This document shows positions 48,001 to 55,218 of a stretch of DNA of 64,000 nt, piece by piece. The stretch is from JBBDWJ01 sp963824095 (lineage in GTDB: Bacteria > Acidobacteriota > Terriglobia > Bryobacterales > UBA6623). The stretch spans positions 102,389-166,388 of the forward strand of contig CAWGNS010000002.1 of assembly GCA_963824095.1 (NCBI GenBank). The letters run 5' to 3'. Each line of letters begins with the position of its first letter. Within the stretch, counting starts at the first letter, position 1. The notes under the pieces were generated by a model, which saw only the letters and a list, made by a program, of their open reading frames with translations, ran no database searches and was not told where the DNA came from. The position numbers and the translations under genes were made by a program.

Positions 48001-48224
48001 TTGACGCTCGTGGCGGACGCGTAGCCTTTGATCTGGCCCGTGGAATCGTTCGCAACCTTGTTGGAGATCTGCCACCCGAGCGTGCCGGGCTGCTCGTTCT
48101 CGATCACGATCGGATTGCTCTGTGCCCTGGCGGTTGTTGCAAACAGAAGAATCAGCGTGACGAGCGAGAAGAAACACGCGGTCAACTCGGACCGCGTAAC
48201 GACGGAATACGGACGCGACCGCAT
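39084..48224 (-). CDS. giant secreted protein: dimethylformamidase-beta-like head plus Ig-like repeat array
   Basis: 3046 residues. Signal peptide (SLVTLILLFATTARAQ). Residues about 38-510 resemble the N,N-dimethylformamidase large (beta) subunit: 'IENEQPGTLGWQISNK', 'GGSITLYVSTNPAQTFTMD', 'VYRIGWYQGLGGR', 'LTAQAYNNYP'. The rest is built from three modules: type A Ig-like repeats of about 98 residues (D-F-x-L-S-A-T-P ... N-G-F-x-S-A-V ... G-T-Y-P-L-T-I-T-G-V-S-G), type B Ig-like repeats (SATFSASGLPTGATASF) and a domain X of about 215 residues ending 'SDWWGMIGADIVAA'. The order after the head is A2-X-B-A11-X-B-A4-X. It probably acts at the cell surface. The head's enzymatic activity is uncertain. 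Confidence 0.93.
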   Translation of the reverse strand: MRSRPYSVVTRSELTACFFSLVTLILLFATTARAQSNPIVIENEQPGTLGWQISNKVANDSTGQIKGYASATSVNKGGSITLYVSTNPAQTFTMDVYRIGWYQGLGGRLMLHVGSINSVTQPTCPRDSTTGMVECDWAPTYTLATQASWTSGVYVALLTNTQGYQNYISFVLRDDSRVAALRYNQPILTAQAYNNYPDNNSTGKSLYEYNSFGPNVPATGTTRAAKVSFDRPFADSGVTDFWSTGQINFIRWMERSGYDVTYATDVDTHTDGSRLLDYHGNLFVGHPEYYSKQMYDAVVSARDAGVNLGFFAADSIYWQIRMEPSSNGVPNRVVVCYKDAARDPIADPTLKTVLWRESPLNRPEQAFVGLQYTSQTPFNNGYYTPYVVTNSSNWVYAGTGLHDGDSLIGLVGYEADRVYPEYPTPDAVPGTYTLLSNSPYQSVQGPDHGNTTVYQAQSQAWVFATGTMNWSWALDSEPWGLDHGNYPPGVVDTRIQQMAANILDRFSAGILPDFRVTADPATQTVAPGNSISYSVTITPSNGFSNAVTLSVSGLPTGAAGTFTPNPATGTATLVVTTSGSTPLGSYPLTITGVSGTLTHTTTATLGVSIPDFSLSATPATQGVLQGASANYSVTINPTSGFSNAVTLSVSGLPNGATGTFTPNPATGSSTLAVTTGGATPVGSYPLTITGVSGGLNHTTAVSLSVVSSLPPPGVVFDAVGPGPGGASVASGSSLSWDHTVAATGLNRLLTVAVAVGTSPDTGKTLAVTYNGVAMTSAGIVHSNNQTAGFGELFYLTAPATGTHPVQVTLSGGTASLAAGSSSFTGVDQTTPLRNTATSFGSNASPQVAVTSAAGNMVLDALVTGCDGNIVSSKTLSWMKQVNCSTGAGNAAQSTAVGAGSVTMGYSVPSDWWGMIGADIVAAAGQAAFDFSLGNEGNKTVAQGSAVTNTVTASLSAGVTQSATFSASGLPTGATASFNQPSCSPTCGTTMTINASASAALGTWPITVTATAGAVSRTTNFTLNITAGEDFALSATPPSQTIQQGASGNYDVTINPANGFNSAVTLSVSGLPAGATGTFTPNPGTASSTLAVTMGASTPAGTYPLTITGVSGTLTHTTSVSLTVSLLPDFALSATPPSQTLEQGASGNYSVTVNPTDGFNGAVTFSVGGLPAGATSSFTPNPGTASSTLAVTVGGSTPAGTYPLTITGVSGTLTHTTSVSLTVSLLADFGLSATPPSQTVQQGASGNYSVTISPSNGFSSAVTLSLSGLPAGATSSFTPNPGTASSTLAVTMGGSTPAGTYPLTITGVSGTLTHTTTVSLSVPVPDFGLSATPASQTIEQGASGNYAVTVNPSNGFNSAVTFSVSGLPAGTTGSFTPNPGTGSSTLALTVGGSTPAGTYPLTITGVSGTLTHTTTVSLDVSAASVPDFGLTATPPSQTVQQGASGNYSVTVNPSNGFNSAVTFSVSGLPAGATGGFTPNPATGSSTLAVTMGGSTPAGTYPLTITGVSGTLTHTTTVSLTVPVPDFGLSATPPSQTLEQGASGNYSVTVNPSNGFNSAVTFSLSGLPAGATSSFTPNPATGSSTLAVTVGGSTPAGTYPLTVTGVSGTLTHTTTVSLTVSLLPDFGLSATPPSQTIQQGASGNYSVTVSPTNGFSSAVTFSVSGLPAGATGGFTPNPATASSTLAVTVGGSTPAGTYPLTITGVSGTLTHTTTVSLTVPVPDFALGATPPSQTIQQGASGNYSVTVSPTNGFNGAVTFSVSGLPTGATSGFTPNPGTASSTLAVTMGGSTPAGTYPLTITGVSGTLTHTTTVSLTVPTPPDFGLSATPPSQTIQQGASGNYGVTVSPTNGFNSAVTFSVSGLPTGATSGFTPNPGTASSTLAVTVGGSTPAGTYPLTITGVSGTLTHTTTVSLTVPVPDFALSATPSSQTLQQGASGNYGVTISPTNGFNSAVTFSVSGLPAGATGTFTPNPATGSSTLTVTTSGSTPLGTYPLTITGVNGTLTHTTAVSLTVTAVIVPDFGLSATPPSQTVVQGTPGNYGVTISPANGFNSAVTLSVSGLPTGATGTFTPNPATGSSTLAVSTSASTPVGTYPLTITGVSGSLSHTAAVSLSVMTSLPPPGVVTFDAVGPGSGGASVTSGSSLTWDHTVTASGSNRLLTVGVVVGTSPDTGKTLAVTYNGVAMTPAGIVHSNNQTAGYGQLFYLIAPATGTHPVQVTLTGGTASLEAGSLSFTGVDQTTPLRNVATSFGSNASPQVAVTSATGNVVVDVLATGCDGNIVSNKTLSWLKQVNCSTGGGIGAQSVAAGASSVTMGYSVPSDWWGMIGADIVAASGQPAVDFALSNEGNKSVTQGSAVTNTITASLLSGLSQSATFSASGLPTGATASFSQPSCSPTCSTTLTINAGASAAVGTWPITVTATAGSVIRTTNFTLNVAAPTVPEFSLSATPASQTLQRGSSGNYGVTISPTNGFNSAVTLSVSGLPAGATGTFTPNPATASSTLAVTTGASTPAGTYPLTITGVSGTLTHTTTVSLTVTVPDFSLSATPASQTLQRGASGNYGVTINPTNGFSSAVTLSVSGLPTGATGTFTPNPATASSTLAVTTAGTTPAGTYPLTITGVSGTLTHTTTVSLTVTAPDFSLSATPASQTLQRGASGNYGVTISPTNGFSSAVTLSVSGLPTGATGTFTPNPATASATLAVTTAGTTPAGTYPLTITGVSGTLTHTTTVSLTVVVPDFGLSATPASQTLLQGASGNYSVTISPTNGFSSAVTLSVSGLPTGATGTFTPNPATGSSTLAVTVGGSTAVGTYPLTITGVSGSLSHTAAVSLSVVSSLPPAGVAFDVVGPSAAGASVASGSSLSWNHTITPTGLNRLLTVVVAVGVNPDTSRTLAVTYNGVAMTSAGIVHSNNRTAGFAQLFYLVAPATGTHAVQVTLTGGNASLEAGSTSFTGVDQTTPLRNVLTSFGSNASPQVTVPSALGNMVVDALVTGCDGNIVSNKTLSWVKQVNCSTGGGNGAQSVAAGGSSVTMGYSVPSDWWGMIGADIVAAP
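41881..45145. repeat. eleven tandem ~297-bp coding repeats
   Basis: Eleven consecutive Ig-like units of the giant gene, each about 294-300 bp and highly similar at DNA level (for example TCACCGCGCTGTTGAAGCCG recurs in most units). Further units of the same type lie at about 39730-40915 (four) and 46091-46690 (two). This is a strong substrate for unequal recombination and also a place where short-read assembly may collapse copies. Confidence 0.9.
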
Positions 48225-48589
48225 CAGCCACCACCCTCACAGAACTCGGCTAGCTATCAGGGGACTTGGGGGGAATTGAGGCGAGTCTATCCCTGTTTCC
48301 GAAAAATGTAAAGTGGGGCACCCGGGGTGGGCGGCAAACACCCCCGGGGGTGGAGGAGAAACGCCGCGGAAAACAGCAGGCCGGGCAGGCGCAAGCGCGG
48401 TCAGAGCTCGAAATCAAGCTGCCATCGGACCACGGTGCTTGGGGCAAGGGCACTGCTATTGTCCCGGAATAGGCGTGCCGGAATGGCTCTGAAACTTCCG
48501 GCTTGGCATCCGATTGGCCCGTCCGATTGACCATCTTCTTGCAACGTCCCCACCAAACCGAATGTCCTAGGTAACGGAGGTAAACGGAC
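48225..48589. promoter_or_regulatory. divergent intergenic region
   Basis: About 365 bases between the divergent starts of the giant gene and the hemerythrin-like gene, so it must contain both promoters. It ends in the ribosome site AACGGAGG. It contains the GC palindrome-like ACACCCCCGGGGGTG at about 48337-48351. No regulator site could be named. Confidence 0.5.
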
Positions 48590-49327
48590 ATGGCTCTACC
48601 TATAATCACCAACCGCCGGCGTTTTCTGGCCGGAGCCGCGGCGGGAGGCGGACTCTTGATGACCGCCTGCGCAAGCGGCCCCACAGCCGCTGCCGGCGAC
48701 GACGAAGCATCTTCCGGTAAACAAGAACCCGGCCACGAGGAAGAAGAAGTCTCCCCGGCCGAAGACCTGATGCGCGAGCACGGGGTGCTCAAACGCGTGC
48801 TGCTGATCTACCGCGAAGGGATCGCGCGGATCGACTCCAAGCAGCAGCTTCCGCCCGAACCGCTATCGGGCTCGGCGAACCTGATCCGCAGCTTCATCGA
48901 GGACTATCACGAGAAGCTGGAAGAAGAGCACCTCTTTCCGCGCTTTCGTAAGGCCGGAAATCTCGTCGAACTGGTGGATGAGCTCGAACTCCAGCACAAC
49001 AGAGGCCGCGACTTGACCGCCACGATCCAGCGCCTCGCCACGGCCGACTCCTTCAAAGATGCCGCCAGCCGAGCCGAGCTTCGCACCGCCTTGCAGCGAT
49101 TCGTGAGCATGTACGAACCGCACGAGGCCCGTGAGGACACCGTGCTCTTTCCTGCGTTCCGCAAAATCGTCTCTGCCAACGAATACGCCGCACTGGGCGA
49201 GGATTTCGAAAAGAAGGAACACGAGCTTTTCGGCGAGGACGGCTTCGAGGAAAACGTGGATAGAGTTGCCGGGTTCGAAAAGACTCTCGGCATCTACGAC
49301 TTGTCCAAATTCACACCACCGGCGTAA
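48590..49327 (+). CDS. Tat-exported hemerythrin-like lipoprotein
   Basis: 245 residues. A twin-arginine leader (NRRRFLAG, R9-R10) is followed by a lipobox-like MTAC with Cys27, so it should be folded in the cytoplasm with its metal, exported by Tat and lipid-anchored. After a Glu-rich linker there is a four-helix HHE domain with candidate iron ligands H64, H107, E111, H114, H136, H178 and E182 (motifs REHGVLKRV, 'DYHEKLEEEHLFPRF', 'LQHNRGRDL', 'PHEAREDTVLFPAF'). Such proteins bind oxygen or nitric oxide at a di-iron site. A DoxX-like gene follows 17 bp downstream, suggesting an oxidative-stress or redox unit. Confidence 0.9.
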   Translation: MALPIITNRRRFLAGAAAGGGLLMTACASGPTAAAGDDEASSGKQEPGHEEEEVSPAEDLMREHGVLKRVLLIYREGIARIDSKQQLPPEPLSGSANLIRSFIEDYHEKLEEEHLFPRFRKAGNLVELVDELELQHNRGRDLTATIQRLATADSFKDAASRAELRTALQRFVSMYEPHEAREDTVLFPAFRKIVSANEYAALGEDFEKKEHELFGEDGFEENVDRVAGFEKTLGIYDLSKFTPPA

Positions 49328-49344
49328 GATCGAGGCACAGAACC

Positions 49345-49786
49345 ATGGGCGCGATGACGAAAACCCTTCACACGCAGGCTCCGGCAGCCACCGTGCTGAT
49401 TCGCCTGGCGGTCGGATCGGTCTTTCTCTCCGAAGGAATTCAGAAATTCCTCTTTCCGGACCGGCTGGGCGTCGGGCGCTTTCTCAAGATCGGCATTCCC
49501 GCCCCGCAGACGCTCGCGCCCTTCGTCGGTTGCCTCGAGATCGTGTGTGGGACGCTGCTGTTGTTCGGGCTCCTGACGAGACTGGCTTCGATCCCGTTGG
49601 TTGCCGTGATGCTGACGGCGATCACGACCACCAAGATCCCGATTCTGCTGAACGCCGGATTCTGGAGCATGGCGCATGAAGGGCGCACCGACTTCGCCAT
49701 GCTGCTGGGCTCTCTGTTCCTGCTCGCTCGTCGGCGCCGGCCCGGCGTCGCTGGACGCGTTCCTGCTAGCCCGCCAAAACCCCTGA
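49345..49786 (+). pseudogene. DoxX-family membrane protein gene with frameshift near its end
   Basis: The first 126 or so codons encode a typical DoxX-type protein: 'VLIRLAVGSVFLSEGIQKFL', 'FVGCLEIVCGTLLLFGLLTR', then 'WSMAHEGRTDFAMLLGSLFLL'. After LGSLFLL (about 49723) one extra base shifts the frame. Reading the next frame gives 'SLVGAGPASLDAFLLARQNP' and a stop at 49784-49786, which is the expected family ending. In the unshifted frame it would run on for over 1.5 kb into the antisense of other genes. The damage is slight, and a sequencing error is possible. It lies directly after the hemerythrin-like gene. Confidence 0.8.
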
Positions 49787-49878
49787 TCCGCAAATTGCGC
49801 ACAGACTGGGGGCTGCCCCTATGTCGCGGGATGAGCATGGGGTCCACAGCGGTGGCGGCACCCCTCTTGCGCACTGCT

Positions 49879-51132
49879 TCAGCGCACCACCGCCGGCGAG
49901 CCGGCGCCTGGGGCAAACACTTGCGCGTCTCCGCTGCCATCGGCGGCGACGACCAGGATGTTCATAAAGGGCGGCGTCTTCGCGGGGACCATCCCGTAGA
50001 GCACGTGGTTGTCGTCCAACCATTCGGCCTGGTCATCCACGCTCCTGATTTCGGCGAGCGCGGTCTCCTGGAACGTGCTCAAGTTCAGGACGGTCAAACG
50101 CCAACTGCCGGGCGAGACCATTTTCTTGAAGGCGATGCGTGTCTCGTCGGGCGACACCGAGGGGCACTCGACGCCCTTGTAGAGGATCCTGACGGATCTC
50201 GCCCCAATATCGCCGCGCACCAGATAATTCACGCCGCCGGTTCGCAACGTCGCGTAGAAAGCGTTGCTGTCGTGAAGGAACGTCACCCCCCAGTAGTTGA
50301 AGTCGGGCGACTCGATTCGATCCCCATCCCGAAACACCTTGAAGGATTCCAGGTTGGCCAGCGTGGAGCCGGTCTTCATGTCCAACAGCAACGTGGCCGT
50401 GGACAGACTGGTGTCGGCATACGAGTGGCCCGAGACGAAAACTGTGAACGCACCGTAGCGGCCATCGGGCGAGATCCGGGCCCTCGACGGAATGCCGTCG
50501 AGCCGCACGCTCGACAGCGGCTGAAACCGGGCGTCGACGAGAGTCGCGATCGTCTGGGCGCTGAACAGCTTGATCTCGCGCGTCAAGCAGATTCCTTTGC
50601 CCGCCGCGAAATAGATTCGCTCGCAATGAAGACTAGTCGCCTTGCGGTCCTCCAGCGCGTCCAGCGGCGAAATTTCAACCGTGCCCAGCTCAGCCGAAGG
50701 GCGAAGATTGAGCGCGACCAAACGCCCCGGGGCGACAGCCGCCGATTCGCCGGATGTGGCAGCAGCCCGCTCTTGCCCCTGTTTCGCCGGCTCTTGCGCC
50801 TGTTTCGGTTGAGGGGCGGGACGATCGGGAGCAGGCTTCGCTCGCGCAGACGGTGGCGATTCGACTGCGGGCGTCGTCGCCGGAGCTATCTCGCGCCCGC
50901 CCGCCGCACTCTCTGCCGTTGCGGGCGGCGTGGAAGGAAGCGCCGGTTGCGGCGCGGGCCCCGGGCCGTTGTCTGGTTCGACCTCGGAACCCACCGCGCG
51001 GGGCGGAGGGGCGGCCTGCGAGACCGGCGGGTTGCGATAGCGCCGCGCCACGATCAGGCCATAAGCAATCATCGAGACCACGCAGCCGGCGCAGAGCAAC
51101 AAAAACAGCTTGCGGCGGCGGTCCCGACTCAT
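49879..51132 (-). CDS. membrane-anchored beta-propeller (TolB/PD40-like) protein
   Basis: 417 residues from the ATG at 51132, preceded by AAAGAGG and overlapping the stop of the MFS gene (ATGA). One N-terminal transmembrane helix (KLFLLLCAGCVVSMIAYGLI) follows a basic MSRDRRR. A Pro/Ala-rich spacer spans about residues 45-140. The C-terminal 270 residues form a propeller with PD40-type strands (ARISPDGRYGAFTVF, 'CPSVSPDETRIAFKK', 'SVDDQAEWLDDNHVLYGM'). It probably sits in the periplasm. Function unknown; coupling to the MFS gene suggests a joint role. Confidence 0.82.
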   Translation of the reverse strand: MSRDRRRKLFLLLCAGCVVSMIAYGLIVARRYRNPPVSQAAPPPRAVGSEVEPDNGPGPAPQPALPSTPPATAESAAGGREIAPATTPAVESPPSARAKPAPDRPAPQPKQAQEPAKQGQERAAATSGESAAVAPGRLVALNLRPSAELGTVEISPLDALEDRKATSLHCERIYFAAGKGICLTREIKLFSAQTIATLVDARFQPLSSVRLDGIPSRARISPDGRYGAFTVFVSGHSYADTSLSTATLLLDMKTGSTLANLESFKVFRDGDRIESPDFNYWGVTFLHDSNAFYATLRTGGVNYLVRGDIGARSVRILYKGVECPSVSPDETRIAFKKMVSPGSWRLTVLNLSTFQETALAEIRSVDDQAEWLDDNHVLYGMVPAKTPPFMNILVVAADGSGDAQVFAPGAGSPAVVR

Positions 51133-52398
51133 GCGTACCTCTTTCGCACAATCATGCCGGCCGAGAAGACCATCGCCATCATCAAGCCTGCCAGGAACAC
51201 CGCAACGGCTGTCTTGACGGTACCCGAGGACCACAACCAGCCGAACAGCACCGAAGAAACCAGCCGCGACAGGCTGGAAGCGGTGTTCAGCAACGCAAGG
51301 CCCGTGGTGCGCAGCTCCGTTGCGAGCGTGGCGCTCGTCATGGCGGCCAACACGCCGTTGGTTGCGGCATAGTAGGCGCCCAGCAGCGCCACCGCGGCCA
51401 TCGCCCCACGCTCACCGATTTCGGGAAGCAGCGTCAACCCGTAGACGGCTGCGAGTAGACCGTAGCCGAGGAAAAACACGCGCGCGCGGCCCCAGCGGTC
51501 GGCCAGACGCCCGGCGGGGACCGCAACCAGTAAATAGGAAACAGCGGTGAGAAAGGCATAGAGCGGAATCGATGCCGCCGAAGACTGCACATTCCTTTGA
51601 ATCACGAGGAACAGAAACCCATCGCTGATGGTCACCACTCCCAGCACTCCCGCCGCAATCGTCAGCACGCGAAAATCGCGTTGCCGCAGCAAGCCGATGC
51701 AAGACCGCAGCGTCAGACGAGGGCGGCTCCGCGCCGGCCAGCGCGGCGGGCTTGTCCACCAGCAGCACGATCACCCCCAAACCGATCAGGGCGACGCAGA
51801 AACTCATCACCAGGACGACATCGAACGCGTCGGGCAGCAGCCGCAATATCAGGAACGCCGCCAATGGGCCGCCGACGGCGCCGCACGTATCCAGCGCGCG
51901 ATGCACCGCAAACGCGGTCGCCAGCCGCTCGCGCGCGCTGGCCAACGAGATCATGGCGTCGCGCGGCGCGGTCCGAATGCCCTTACCCAGCCGGTCGACC
52001 GCAAGAACGCCGGCAATCAGCAGCCAAAGGTTTCCGGCGGCCAGCAAAGCGATGCGGCTCACGGCCGAGAGCGCGTAGCCGGCGGTGGCGACTTCCTTCT
52101 GCCGCCGCCGCCGATCGGCGTAGGCGCCCGCCCACAAACTCAGCAATGCTACCGCGGCGCCTTGCGACACGCCGTCCAGAAACCCGAATTCGATCGCACT
52201 AAAGTGTAAATACAGAACGAAATAAACAGGCAGAATACTGCCCACCATTTCCGAGGAAATATCGGTCAGCAGGCTTGTCAATCCGAGCTTCCATACCGTC
52301 GGGCTTACCTTCAGGGAAGCAGCAGGATCGGGGCCGTCTGGCGGTTCGGCTGTTCGCTGGCGAGACCGAATCCACGCCATGAAGTCGAGCTGATACAT
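51129..52398 (-). pseudogene. MFS transporter gene with one frameshift
   Basis: The first part (52398 to about 51730) encodes six helices of an MFS permease with the loop motif 'DRLGKGIRTAPRDAMISLAS', typical of a subfamily often annotated as antibiotic-resistance-like. Near 51725, within GAEPP, the frame changes. The second part, read in the next frame, gives 'RPRLTLRSCIGLLRQRDFRV' and six more helices with a second 'AGRLADRWGRARVFFLGYG' loop, to a stop at 51129. A single-base indel therefore splits an otherwise complete gene of about 420 codons. It is translationally coupled to the propeller gene downstream. Confidence 0.8.
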
Positions 52399-52551
52399 CG
52401 GTCAACGGAGTATACCCTATCCCCCATGGGTACTAGCCTTTGTCGCGGTCCCTCCTCTCTGCGCCCAGGCCAAAACGCTCGATGGTGGAACCGCAATCTC
52501 CAAGAGGTCATCGCCATGCTTCTCGAAAACAGCGAACCTCAGCGCGGCAGA

Positions 52552-52998
52552 TCAAGTCTGGATCTGGGAGAGAAGCGTTTCGTCGGGCAGCTCGGTAGGA
52601 CTGGAGAAGTTGATTTTATAGCCGTCGGGATCGGCGAAAAACACCTCCCACGCGGAATTACCGACTTGCGGTTCGCGCAGCGGCTGGATACCGCGTCCAG
52701 CGGCGGCGCGGTAGATCGCGATAGCATCCGTGCACTGAAAGTACATAGCGGCGCCATTGCCGAGGGTGCCGCTTGTCAGCATTTCCTCGCGGGTAGATTC
52801 GCTGGCCTCCTGAAGCATGAGGGCGGCGCCGCCGAGCGACATCCAACACCAACGCAGGCGACCATCCGGGACCCAGCGATTCTGGATCGTGAAGCCGAGG
52901 CCATCGATGTAGAAAGCCAGCGATCGCTGGATGTCGGTGACCATCAGCAGCGGCACCACAGCGGTTACGTTGTGAGTTGCAGCGGCAGTCGTGCTCAC
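52552..52998 (-). CDS. VOC-family (glyoxalase/bleomycin-resistance-like) protein
   Basis: 148 residues from a GTG at 52998 with GAGAGGTG upstream. Two beta-alpha-beta-beta-beta units are seen: 'PLLMVTDIQRSLAFYIDGLG' with 'WCWMSLGGAALMLQE', and 'AMYFQCTDAIAIYRAAAGRG' with 'AWEVFFADPDGYKINFSSPT'. The final strand's Glu (WEVFF) is in the usual metal-ligand position, but a His ligand in the first strand is not evident. Substrate unknown. The frame is open further upstream without a ribosome site. Confidence 0.88.
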   Translation of the reverse strand: MSTTAAATHNVTAVVPLLMVTDIQRSLAFYIDGLGFTIQNRWVPDGRLRWCWMSLGGAALMLQEASESTREEMLTSGTLGNGAAMYFQCTDAIAIYRAAAGRGIQPLREPQVGNSAWEVFFADPDGYKINFSSPTELPDETLLSQIQT

Positions 52999-53524
52999 AG
53001 TTTCACCTCTCACCGATGGTCGCAGGCCTCTTTCAGCGATGCAAAGGAGCGATGTCCTGCTGATCCGCCGCTCGCCCGTATCATGGACGTCCCTCGAACC
53101 CGCCTGGCGTGCGGCGGCGATCGAGCGGGAGGCGAGCAAGGCGCCCACGGCGCTCCTGGGCGAGCGTCAAACGGCCGTAAACGGACCGACCTAAGCCCGA
53201 CTTCGTCGGGAGTAAGCCGCCTCAAGGCGACTTCGGGAGCATCATTCTGGCGCCTCTACCGGGCTGCAGGCAATCTGCTTCCTCACCCCTGCTGTGCTCA
53301 CCTTGTAGGTGGGCTGTGGGGTGCGAAGGGGACCAGATTTCTTGTTCAGCCACGCCGCGCCGAACTGCCGGCGCGGTGGGAAACCCCGTGACTGGCTCCT
53401 GGCAAGCACTGGCCCAATAATTGAAAGCCGGGGCCGCCGGCGCGGCGTTGCCGTTAGCTGGGCCGCAGCCGGGCGGCGGCCGAAAGCGATCTCGCAGCAG
53501 CGCCGCGCGCTGAGCGTATTGCTT
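52999..53524. other. intergenic region with one short hairpin
   Basis: About 525 bases between two minus-strand genes. It contains the hairpin CCCGACTTCGTCGGG (53198-53212). It should hold the promoter of the VOC gene. No other structure was recognised. Confidence 0.45.
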
Positions 53525-53980
53525 TCATTTCACCTGGATCGATCGGAGATAGCCGACCAGATTGGAGATCCGCAGAGCCGCCTGCGTATCACTGGAGGTA
53601 CTCTTGAATATGGGTCCCCACATCGGCATGTCTTCCGAGCCGTGGGAGGTTGGTCCTTTCCCTTGTAGTGTCGCCAGCACCCGCGCAGCGGGGAATTCTC
53701 CGCCGTTTTGACGAGCCAAAGTCGTCAGGTCGGGCACCATCCTTTTCAGGGCCGCCGCGGCAGGCCCGCCGCCTTGGGCAGTCTTTCCGTGGCAAACGGC
53801 GCAAACGGCCTGGTAAATCTCTTCACCGCCGGTCAGGGCGGCACTCTCCGAGCTGATGGGGACCTTCTTGACCTTGGTCTGGGCCAGCGCCGGGGAGGCC
53901 ACTACCGCGGCCATCAACAGGACAGCAGCAATAGCAGCCAGAGCAACAAGAACTTTCCGTAAAGAGTTAGTTGGGTACAT
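53525..53980 (-). CDS. exported class I cytochrome c
   Basis: 151 residues from the ATG at 53980 (GGAGACG upstream). Signal peptide (ALAAIAAVLLMAAVVASPALAQ) followed by a small c-type domain with one heme site CAVCH (residues 60-64) and a candidate axial Met in DMPMWGPIF (about 118-120). It is a soluble or loosely bound periplasmic electron carrier. No oxidase or dehydrogenase gene is next to it, so its partner is unknown. Confidence 0.9.
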   Translation of the reverse strand: MYPTNSLRKVLVALAAIAAVLLMAAVVASPALAQTKVKKVPISSESAALTGGEEIYQAVCAVCHGKTAQGGGPAAAALKRMVPDLTTLARQNGGEFPAARVLATLQGKGPTSHGSEDMPMWGPIFKSTSSDTQAALRISNLVGYLRSIQVK

Positions 53981-54475
53981 AAGGGGCGTCTCCGATCCTT
54001 CACTTCGGGGAAATCCGCCCGGCCAAACAGCCGAGCGCCAACTCCACGGAACGTCCGGAAAAAACACCCGACCCGTACGCCCGTACACCCCACCCTCTAC
54101 CTTCAATGGCGTAATCTTCAGCCCGGACGTTTCAGGGATCGTCTTGCCCGAGCGGTTGGAGGGATTCCGCGGCGGGCTGCCGCCGCTTCCAGGAGCCGTC
54201 CGGGGATCCCTTCCTCTTGAGGTGGATCAATCGCCGCCGCGGCAGACGGCCATCAGTTCGACCTGAAGCTCTTCCAAGCCGAGGGGGACGGAGCCCACGA
54301 GCCGGAGCCGAGGGGGACGAGCCGAGGGAGAGCCGGGAGCCGAGGGGGACGGAGCCCATAACATTTGAGCCGAGGGGAGGAGCCGAGGGGGACGGGAGCC
54401 GCGGGAGCCGGGGGACGAGGGGGACGGAGCCCATAACATTTGTAAACAGGATAGACTGGAGAGCACTCGCATGCG
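53981..54475. other. intergenic region with REP-like cluster
   Basis: The first 250 bases carry the cytochrome c promoter on the minus strand. From 54280 to 54447 the sequence is a purine-rich run of (G)AGCCGAGGGGGACG-type units, including three copies of GGGGGACGGAGCCC (54283, 54344 and 54419), directly upstream of the RAYT gene. Confidence 0.6.
54283..54447. repeat. REP-like repeat cluster upstream of RAYT
   Basis: Three copies of GGGGGACGGAGCCC at 54283-54296, 54344-54357 and 54419-54432. The last two are followed by CATAACATTTG. The last copy (54417-54447) pairs with an inverted copy after the RAYT gene at 55219-55248. The filler between copies is made of the same GAGCCGAGGGG units, suggesting repeated slippage or insertion. 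Confidence 0.8.
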
Positions 54476-55183
54476 ATGCCCCGCCCAGCGCGGGTGGTGG
54501 CGGTCGGCGTACCGCATCACATCACCCACCGCGGCAACAATCGCCAAGACGTCTTCCTGACCGACGAAGACCGGCGCCGCTACCAACAACTGCTGCTGCT
54601 CAACCTGGCTCCCTGCCAAGCCGACCTGCTTGGGTGGTGCTGGATGTCCAACCACGTCCACCTGATTGTCGTCCCGCAGGCGGACGACTCGTTGGCACGC
54701 CTGGTTCGCCGTGTCCATTCCAGCTACGCGCAGGACTTCAACCGACGCCGCGGACGCGACGGCCACCTGTGGCGAAGTCGTTTCTATTCCTGCCCTTTGG
54801 GACGGTCCCATCTGGGCGCGGCGCTACTCTACGTCGACCTCAACCCGGTGCGCGCGGCGATGACCGGCACGGCGACGGCCTGGGAATGGTCGAGCGCCCG
54901 GGCGCACGTCTGCGGACGCGACGAGTCGGGGTTACTCAGCGCCGCCTGCCTGGCGCAGTTCGGTGGCTGCCCGGAGTGGGAGCACAGACTCCGACAAGGT
55001 CAACCCGAGACGATCGAGCGTGACTTGCGCCTGGCCACACGCAGCGGCGCACCCTTCGCCGACGCCGTCTGCCGAGAACAGATCGAGCACCAATTGTGCC
55101 TCGCCACAGACCGCCCGGCGGGCGAGGCCGCGCCAAGCTGCCCGAGCCCGATTCGCAGCGGTTCCATCACGCTAAGTCGTTGA
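54476..55183 (+). CDS. REP-associated tyrosine transposase (RAYT, Y1/HUH family)
   Basis: 235 residues. The fold of IS200/IS605-type Y1 transposases is clear: 'HHITHRGNNRQDVFLTDED' (14-32), the HUH motif in WMSNHVHLIV (H60-V-H62), the catalytic-type tyrosine in RVHSSYAQDFNRR (Y84), then 'HLWRSRFYSCPL' and 'YVDLNPVRAAM'. RAYTs cut single-stranded DNA at REP hairpins and are thought to spread them. The gene looks intact and is bracketed by inverted REP-like sequences (54417-54447 and 55219-55248). The C-terminal 60 residues are less conserved. Confidence 0.93.
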   Translation: MPRPARVVAVGVPHHITHRGNNRQDVFLTDEDRRRYQQLLLLNLAPCQADLLGWCWMSNHVHLIVVPQADDSLARLVRRVHSSYAQDFNRRRGRDGHLWRSRFYSCPLGRSHLGAALLYVDLNPVRAAMTGTATAWEWSSARAHVCGRDESGLLSAACLAQFGGCPEWEHRLRQGQPETIERDLRLATRSGAPFADAVCREQIEHQLCLATDRPAGEAAPSCPSPIRSGSITLSR

Positions 55184-55218
55184 TAAATTGAAAGATAATA
55201 TAGGGCAAGACACCAGAT

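Noticed and set aside
49787..51372. Continuation of the DoxX frame to 675 codons
   Set aside because: After the frameshift the sequence is antisense to the propeller and MFS genes and has shadow composition.
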